Source: Dictyocoela muelleri
Taxonomy: Eukaryota > Microsporidia
Reading direction: 5' to 3'
Length of the DNA: 11,752 nt
Assembly: GCA_016256075.1 (NCBI GenBank)
Contig: SDVU01000630.1
Coordinates: forward strand, 1 to 11,752
Shown: piece by piece, positions 7,358 through 11,752 of the stretch
Numbering within the stretch: position 1 is the first letter of the stretch
How the letters are laid out: the number at the start of each line of letters is the position of its first letter
Notes under the pieces: generated by a model
What the model was told of the DNA's origin: nothing
What the model saw: the letters and a program-made list of their open reading frames with translations, nothing else
The model's database searches: none
Made by a program: the position numbers and the translations under genes

Positions 7358-8794
7358 ATGGTAAGTCATATGATTTCAAATAAAACATCTGAAAGGGAGG
7401 AACGAGTTGACATTCTTCTTGAATGTATGAAGAACGAGCTTGAAAACATGACTGACTTCAAAAAACATGAGTTGACAAACTTTTATCGTCTTTATTCACG
7501 TTATTTGAGACAAAAGACTAAAAAAATAAAATGGTCGGAAATAAAAACACCTTTAGATAAAATCGTTCGTTACGAGGACTTAAGTGATCAATTTAGTCAG
7601 CCGGAGGTTTTGTTAGAGAAGCTCGCTGTTCTTAAGCTTAATGGTGGTTTAGGAACAACTATGGGATGTGTTGGTCCGAAGAGTGCTATTCAGGTTCGTG
7701 ATGGTAAGAATTTTCTTGATTTGTGTGTAGAACAAGTAGATACGCTTCATAAGAAGTATAAAGTGTGTGTGCCTTTGATATTGATGAATTCTTTTAACAC
7801 CGAGAAACAGACTAAAAGAATGATTGCTGGGTATAAAGGAATACGTACGTTTACACAAAGTGCATTTCCGAGAATCTCAGGTGATACTTTTTTACCAATT
7901 GACCCGATTTATGGTAATTCGGCTAAGTATCCACCTGGTCATGGTGATATTTTTGTTTCCTTGGAATTTTCAGGTATGCTAGATCAGCTTCTTAATGAAG
8001 GAAAGGAATATCTTTTTGTCAGCAATATCGATAATTTAGCTGCAACTGTTGATTTTAAAATTTTGAATTATGTTATTGAGAATGATATTGATTTCTTGAT
8101 GGAGGTGACTGATAAGACTCGTGCTGATATTAAAGGCGGGACTTTAATTGAATACGAAGGTGCACTTACATTGCTGGAAATCGCACAAGTCCCCAAAGAT
8201 AAGAAATCAGAATTTACGAGTGTCAGAAAGTTTAAAATTTTCAATACCAATTCTGTTTTAATAAACCTGAAAAGTTTAAAAAAACTTCTGAAAGAAAAAA
8301 CTCTTGAACTCGATATAATCGAGAATAGGAAAAAGGTACCCGGGATCGATGAAGAAATCATACAGCTAGAAACTGCTATGGGTGCAGCAATAAAGTATTT
8401 TCCTAAATCTTGCGGTCTTGTTGTTCCAAGACGTCGATTTCTTCCCGTAAAAACATGTTCAGACCTCTTTTTAATACAATCTAACCTATTCAAAGAAGAC
8501 AAGGGCACATTAGTCGTTAACCCGAAACGAATGTACCCATCAATCCCATTAATCAAACTTTTAGGACCAAATTTCAATAGCGAACTGATGTACACAAACT
8601 CGTTTAAAAGTATTCCTGATATACTCGAATTAGATCATTTGACTGTAAGCGGCAACGTAAAGTTTGGGAAGAATGTTGTATTGAAGGGAACTGTCATTAT
8701 TATCGCAGATGACAATAGTACTATTCAAATACCTGATGGCGCAATTCTAGAGGATAATATACTTTTTGGAAATTTACCGATTATTGAGCATTAA
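7358..8794 (+). CDS. UGP1: UTP-glucose-1-phosphate uridylyltransferase (UDP-glucose pyrophosphorylase)
   Basis: A 478-residue cytosolic enzyme making UDP-glucose and pyrophosphate from UTP and glucose-1-phosphate, the sugar donor for glucans, trehalose and glycosylation. Residues 93-109 hold the nucleotide-binding loop KLNGGLGTTMGCVGPKS; the Val matches yeast Ugp1, where human UGP2 has Lys (from memory). Further family blocks: LMNSFNT (142-148), YPPGHGDIF (191-199), FVSNIDNLAATVD (220-232), TDKTRADIKGGTLI (251-264), QLETAMGAAI (336-345) and FLPVKTCSDL with K365 (361-370). The C-terminal left-handed beta-helix starts about 425 (LDHLTVSGNV) and ends GNLPIIEH, as in yeast. Slightly shorter than yeast (about 499), mainly at the N-terminus. 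No Asn/Asp insertions, unlike its neighbours. The start is less sure: no CCC/GGG motif precedes 7358, and ATG at 7370 (Met5) would also serve. The ATG is followed directly by GTAAGT, but no acceptor fits an intron. Confidence 0.96.
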   Translation: MVSHMISNKTSEREERVDILLECMKNELENMTDFKKHELTNFYRLYSRYLRQKTKKIKWSEIKTPLDKIVRYEDLSDQFSQPEVLLEKLAVLKLNGGLGTTMGCVGPKSAIQVRDGKNFLDLCVEQVDTLHKKYKVCVPLILMNSFNTEKQTKRMIAGYKGIRTFTQSAFPRISGDTFLPIDPIYGNSAKYPPGHGDIFVSLEFSGMLDQLLNEGKEYLFVSNIDNLAATVDFKILNYVIENDIDFLMEVTDKTRADIKGGTLIEYEGALTLLEIAQVPKDKKSEFTSVRKFKIFNTNSVLINLKSLKKLLKEKTLELDIIENRKKVPGIDEEIIQLETAMGAAIKYFPKSCGLVVPRRRFLPVKTCSDLFLIQSNLFKEDKGTLVVNPKRMYPSIPLIKLLGPNFNSELMYTNSFKSIPDILELDHLTVSGNVKFGKNVVLKGTVIIIADDNSTIQIPDGAILEDNILFGNLPIIEH

Positions 8795-9008
8795 GGTAGA
8801 CCATAAGAATTTGTTTTTTGAAGTTTAAAGGTTATAAGAAAAGAAGGTATCTTTAACCTTTTAACTTTGACATTGACTTTAAACTTTAAATGTTAAATAA
8901 AGTTGATTTTAAATATTTAGTCATTAATATTTATACTTTAATCACTACTTTATACTTTAATCATTACTTAACCTTTAACTTTATACTTTAACTTCTCAAC
9001 CTTAACTT
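8795..9008. repeat. Convergent spacer with TTTATACTTTAA repeats
   Basis: This is the 3' side of both UGP1 and the transporter gene. TTTATACTTTAA occurs three times (8930-8941, 8949-8960, 8980-8991) amid looser ACTTTAA/AACCTTT variants. A short inverted pair, AAAGGTTA (about 8827) and TAACCTTT (about 8854), could form a stem. No terminator class can be assigned. Confidence 0.6.
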
Positions 9009-10103
9009 TCATTCTTTGAGTATAGTTTTTGAATATAGAAGACCTGAAAAAGAGCCACAAACTATTGAAAAAAATTTTAAAAGGGAAATTGTTTCATCAA
9101 AAAACAAAATACCCGAAAGTGACAGTAAAAGTTTATTAAGACTCCCAACAACACAATAACTCGTTGAACTCAACACACGCATACACCAAATTGACGAATA
9201 TGCAACCAAAAAAACTGCAATACACGACAACAAAAGCATATTTATACTTATCATTTTATACTCATGATCAAAAAATACAGATAAGATTAATAAATATGGA
9301 ATTGTAAGTGTTTGTGAGATCATTAATGAGTCTATATCAGTTGTTTTTTCTGTTAAAACGATGTATCTCATTGAAATTGTAAACAATGATGTGCTGAGTA
9401 TATTTGTTAAAACATAAAAATAACCTTTTAAGGAATTTGACGGGTGTAAGTTTGTTGAGCCTATGATTATCAATATGAACGCAAAAAAATTATTCAGGCC
9501 GATCTTTTTGTTGAAAATGTAGAGCTCGAGAAAGGCAGTTGTTATTATTGAAAAATTTTTTAACATGATAAATGTTGATATTTCAAGATTTTTGAATGAT
9601 TCGAGGCTACTGTAAATCATTATTACGAGAAATAAAGAGGTCATATTCCAAAGAAAAAAACTTTTTAATCTTCTTTTAAAATTATCATCAAAATTATATT
9701 TATCATCATCTTTAAAATTATAATCAAAATTATATTTATCATCGTCTTTAAAATTATTATCGTTAAAATTATATTTATCATCGTCTTTAAGATAATCATT
9801 ATATTCATCTTTATCATCGTCTTTAAGATAATCATTATATTCATCTTTATCATCGTCTTTAAGATGGTCATTATATTCAATAATTTTTTTCTTGATTTTA
9901 TACTTTTTAAACTTTCTATTAATAAAAATAAAGCCTTTAAAAACAAAAAGTATAAATACCACAAATGAAGATTGTGAGACTAAAATAAAAAATGGTGATT
10001 TATTGTTTTCCTGAATCATCAATATTTTGTTTATCATGGTTGAAAGAAATGATGAAAAGAACATTGTTGTGATGATAAATAGTTTTTCAATGTTTTTGTT
10101 CAT
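9009..10103 (-). CDS. VRG4: Vrg4-like nucleotide-sugar transporter (GDP-mannose type by family)
   Basis: A 364-residue multi-pass protein of the drug/metabolite (SLC35) superfamily with roughly ten hydrophobic segments: about 8-28, 37-62, 148-166, 175-195, 203-218, 226-247, 258-277, 286-305, 311-333 and 341-357. The best mark is TSYCVVGSLNKLLLSLSGI (314-332), the GALNK-type motif of Vrg4, which brings GDP-mannose into the Golgi for mannosylation in exchange for GMP. The second Vrg4 motif, FYNN, appears replaced: aligning on the Asp-x-Asp before it (D256-I-D258) puts MISQ (261-264) there. An acidic repeat loop (about 78-142) is inserted between the second and third helices; without it the core is about 300 residues (yeast Vrg4 337). 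The ATG is supported by GGGG 12-15 bases upstream. Convergent with UGP1 and divergent from the next gene. The family is firm; the substrate is less so. Confidence 0.82.
   Translation of the reverse strand: MNKNIEKLFIITTMFFSSFLSTMINKILMIQENNKSPFFILVSQSSFVVFILFVFKGFIFINRKFKKYKIKKKIIEYNDHLKDDDKDEYNDYLKDDDKDEYNDYLKDDDKYNFNDNNFKDDDKYNFDYNFKDDDKYNFDDNFKRRLKSFFLWNMTSLFLVIMIYSSLESFKNLEISTFIMLKNFSIITTAFLELYIFNKKIGLNNFFAFILIIIGSTNLHPSNSLKGYFYVLTNILSTSLFTISMRYIVLTEKTTDIDSLMISQTLTIPYLLILSVFFDHEYKMISINMLLLSCIAVFLVAYSSIWCMRVLSSTSYCVVGSLNKLLLSLSGILFFDETISLLKFFSIVCGSFSGLLYSKTILKE
9664..9870 (-). repeat. In-frame repeats encoding an Asp/Lys/Tyr-rich cytosolic loop
   Basis: Within the transporter gene, tandem units encode EYNDYLKDDDKD-type repeats (12 residues, three variants) followed by YNFDDNFKDDDK-type repeats (three variants), residues about 77-143. 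The DNA is a chain of ATCATC/TTTAAAATTA-like units on the plus strand. It expands a loop without disturbing the membrane segments. Confidence 0.85.
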
Positions 10104-10114
10104 TAAATTTTTTA

Positions 10115-10118
10115 CCCC
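10115..10118 (-). promoter_or_regulatory. GGG-type start-proximal motif of the transporter gene
   Basis: In coding orientation GGGG lies 12-15 bases before the ATG, followed by an AAATTT-like stretch (TAAAAAATTTAATG). Both CCC/GGG-like and AAATTT-like signals have been described near microsporidian start codons. It is isolated in AT-only sequence. Confidence 0.5.
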
Positions 10119-10259
10119 TTTTTATTTTTTTAGTAATTTTGAAACATTATGAGTTTAAGAAATGTAAGAGAAATTCATTAAAGGATTAATTCATTAAATT
10201 AATAATTAAAGAATTAAATTAATAATTCTTTAAATAAAGTATAATGATTGTACAATAGA

Positions 10260-10372
10260 TGATAAATTTTTTATTGATAAATTTCTTTATTGATAAATTT
10301 CTTTATTGATAATTTTTTTATTGATAATTTTTTTATTGATAATTTTTTTTTAAATTTTTTTATTGATCAAAA
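10260..10372. repeat. 15-bp tandem array in the divergent promoter region
   Basis: About seven units close to ATTGATAATTTTTTT fill the DNA between the transporter and the small membrane gene, ending about 20 bases before the ATG at 10392. In one frame they read as FFIDN repeats, but only from a TTG codon, so this is not taken as coding. Confidence 0.8.
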
Positions 10373-10385
10373 AATAATTCTTCGA

Positions 10386-10389
10386 CCCC
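10386..10389 (+). promoter_or_regulatory. CCC-type start-proximal motif of the small membrane protein gene
   Basis: CCCC followed by TC and then the ATG at 10392 (GACCCCTCATGG). Same arrangement as SEC21. It decides the start: the open frame extends further upstream but without an ATG. Confidence 0.6.
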
Positions 10390-10391
10390 TC

Positions 10392-10865
10392 ATGGTAGCT
10401 ACTAAAAATGTTATTAAAATAATTATTTACTTTTCATTATTCTTAGGTATAATTTTGTTGATTAGTTTTTATACAATTCAGAAAATTAAAGCAAGCAAAG
10501 AAAAATCTGACATGAACGATAATGCTCGAGAAGAATTTTATACTTCCGACAACTTTCAAGAAATTTTTAAAGATTTTTATGAAAAAAATAAATTTAATTT
10601 TAGTAATAACCCAAATTTACAAAATATGAATAATCCAAATTTACAAAATATGAATAACCCGAATTTACAAAATATGAATTTTAATGGCTTTGATTTTAGT
10701 CAGATGCAGAATATTTTTGAGGAAAATAATATTCATCAATTAATTGGTTTTTTGTCTCAATTTGAGAATTTGAAGGATATTTATCCTGATATTTGGAATT
10801 ATATAAATACCTTTATTCCTGAATTTGAAGAAAGAATGAAAAATGATTCTATTAAAAGTAAATAA
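10392..10865 (+). CDS. Hypothetical single-pass membrane protein with NPNLQNMN repeats
   Basis: A 157-residue protein I do not recognise. Residues about 8-29 (IKIIIYFSLFLGIILLISF and on) form one hydrophobic helix, a likely signal anchor, followed by a basic stretch (KIKASKEK). The rest is polar: an acidic, aromatic segment (EEFYTSDNFQEIFKDFYEKN), three perfect 8-residue repeats NNPNLQNM at 72-95, then a probably helical region (FSQMQNIFEEN... to FIPEFEERM) and a basic end. The start is chosen for CCCC just upstream; the frame is open to about 10290 but only from TTG. The stop overlaps AATAAA (10861-10866). Reality is supported by the start motif, composition, end signal and third-base variation among the repeats. 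An ER or plasma-membrane tethered protein is conceivable, but no function is claimed. Confidence 0.7.
   Translation: MVATKNVIKIIIYFSLFLGIILLISFYTIQKIKASKEKSDMNDNAREEFYTSDNFQEIFKDFYEKNKFNFSNNPNLQNMNNPNLQNMNNPNLQNMNFNGFDFSQMQNIFEENNIHQLIGFLSQFENLKDIYPDIWNYINTFIPEFEERMKNDSIKSK
10605..10676 (+). repeat. Three in-frame 24-bp repeats in the small membrane protein gene
   Basis: Three 24-base copies (10605, 10629, 10653) encode NNPNLQNM each time. They differ only at synonymous third positions (AAC/AAT, CCA/CCG), which suggests the protein sequence is held while the DNA drifts. Confidence 0.88.
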
Positions 10866-10867
10866 AT

Positions 10868-10925
10868 GTATTGATAAAAATCTATTAATAAAAATTTATT
10901 AATGAAAATTTATTAATAAAAATAA
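10868..10925. repeat. 15-bp tandem array after the small gene
   Basis: About four units close to TTATTAATAAAAATT directly behind the stop codon. Similar in flavour to the array ahead of the same gene but on a different register. Confidence 0.65.
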
Positions 10926-10991
10926 TTCTAGTCGCAATTATTTAATATCAGCGAATTAAAAGATGATTTCTATGTTCAAAAAATATTAAAA

Positions 10992-11171
10992 TTTTAGTTC
11001 TTGAGATTAAATTTTTATTTCTTGAGATGGAATTTTTATTTCTTGAGATTAAATTTTTATTTCTTGAGATTGAGTTTTTAGATTGAGTTTTTATTTCTTG
11101 AGATGGAATTTTTAGTTCTTGAGATTGAATTTTTATTTCTTGAGATTGAGTTTTTATTTCTTGAGATGGAA
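10992..11171. repeat. 21-bp minisatellite, about nine copies
   Basis: Units of 21 bases close to TTTTTATTTCTTGAGATGGA plus A, ending variously GGAA, TAAA or TGAG, with one unit internally shortened near 11075. It stands alone between the small gene and the third dispersed-repeat copy. No coding potential is visible. Confidence 0.88.
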
Positions 11172-11457
11172 TTTTTGTTAAATGCTATAAACTTTAAAAA
11201 TTTATCTTTTTTTAAAAATCTCAATATTTTTTAATAACTTTATCTTTTTGATTTATCATATTAAAAATTTTAAAAATTAAATTTTAAACTGTCATAACTA
11301 AATTCACTGTTTGAAAAAAAATCTTAATATAATAAAAATGAGGAAATCTTTGGGGCTTATGATAAAACTTGATAATTCTGCATATAATACAATTGAATTA
11401 AAATTAAATTATAGAGGTTCTAATCCCTTTAGTCCCACTTTAAAAAATAATTGAGAT
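11172..11457. other. AT-rich spacer
   Basis: Nothing secure is seen. A 38-codon ATG frame at 11338-11454 is too short and unsupported to annotate. The stretch just before 11458 may still belong to the dispersed repeat. Confidence 0.4.
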
Positions 11458-11752
11458 TGACATTAACGGTAAAAAATCAGTCTTTAATATACTTTTTTGT
11501 AGTATAGCTGATTAAGACTTGGTCTAATCTTTTATAGTGAAGTATAATTGACTCTCTTAGGTATGGGATGAGTATGTCGGCAAAAAGTAGTGAAAAATAA
11601 AATATCATGAAAAAGCCTCTAATTACCTGTATCATGCCGAGTCATTGATAAAATGAAGATCGCGTATAAATAATCTCTGGGTAGCTTAGGAAGTGACGTA
11701 TTATTGGAACACCAGGAACCAAAGGTCATAAGACTATGGTTGGAGACAACTC
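11458..11752 (+). repeat. Dispersed repeat family, copy 3 (cut by window edge)
   Basis: Begins TGACATTAA like the copy at 3691 and aligns with it along its whole visible length, with a small length difference near 11573-11580. Its last 34 bases match window positions 1-33. It has no coding frame. Together with copies 1 and 2 it shows a family of about 320 bp, all in one orientation, with divergence that suggests separate old insertions. A solo LTR-like fossil or a non-autonomous transposon are the candidates. Confidence 0.8.

Noticed and set aside
7361-7480. Possible intron starting with GTAAGT right after the UGP1 ATG
   Set aside because: No TAG/AG acceptor with a branch-like CTAAC or CTGAC close before it follows at a suitable distance, and the frame reads through without a stop.
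8068-8595. 175-codon minus-strand frame
   Set aside because: Lies wholly against the strongly conserved UGP1 sequence and resembles nothing.
9665-9964. 99-codon minus-strand frame of MIIL-type repeats
   Set aside because: Out-of-frame reading of the transporter's repeat loop.
10290-10391. N-terminal extension of the small membrane protein (FFIDN repeats)
   Set aside because: It would need a TTG start, consists of the upstream 15-bp array, and a CCCC motif directly precedes the in-frame ATG at 10392.
11338-11454. 38-codon ATG frame before the third repeat copy
   Set aside because: Too short, with no start motif and no recognisable family.
1-11752. Circular molecule, because the window's two ends match
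   Set aside because: The end match has several differences and is explained by separate copies of the dispersed repeat, a third of which lies at 3691-4005.

Overview
The window is extremely A+T-rich eukaryotic DNA and most resembles a gene-poor, repeat-laden microsporidian genome. Four intact intronless genes are visible. Three of them carry a CCC- or GGG-type motif within about 15 bases of the start codon, a signal known from microsporidia. Spacers are short on complexity, two genes have an AATAAA overlapping the stop codon, and the left third holds decayed DNA transposons of the pogo and Mutator (MULE) types. The AT content, Asn/Asp-rich insertions and FLYWCH-type MULE would fit a large-genome lineage such as Hamiltosporidium or Edhazardia, but the species cannot be read from the sequence.

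Layout. Positions 1-61 are the tail of a dispersed repeat. Positions 62-1009 are a truncated, decayed pogo/Tigger-like transposon (minus strand) whose 5' end (CAGTCATTGTCG...) sits against a TA. Positions 1208-3234 are a nearly end-to-end MULE with 68-bp, 94% identical inverted termini. Each terminus is a GC-rich palindrome, and the broken transposase still shows a FLYWCH zinc finger and the D-D-E residues. A 22-bp tandem array (3367-3476) and a second copy of the dispersed repeat (about 3691-4005) follow. The gene island then holds SEC21/gamma-COP (4073-6862, +), UDP-glucose pyrophosphorylase UGP1 (7358-8794, +), a Vrg4-like nucleotide-sugar transporter (9009-10103, -) and an unrecognised small membrane protein (10392-10865, +). 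A third, partial copy of the dispersed repeat (11458-11752) runs off the right edge, in the same orientation as the other two.

How the genes fit together. Three of the four concern the secretory pathway: COPI coat for Golgi-to-ER retrieval, supply of UDP-glucose, and Golgi import of a nucleotide sugar (GDP-mannose by family). In microsporidia these would serve O-mannosylation and the sugar-rich spore wall and polar tube. They are not an operon: orientations are mixed and spacers are 214-495 bp. The shared theme may be coincidence.

What stands out: the three-copy, LTR-sized repeat family in direct orientation around the gene island; the MULE whose termini are well kept while its gene is ruined; the transporter that keeps GSLNK but has lost FYNN; Asn/Asp repeat insertions in three of the four proteins; and a different minisatellite in almost every spacer. 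I saw no clear evidence of a wholly new multi-gene system.
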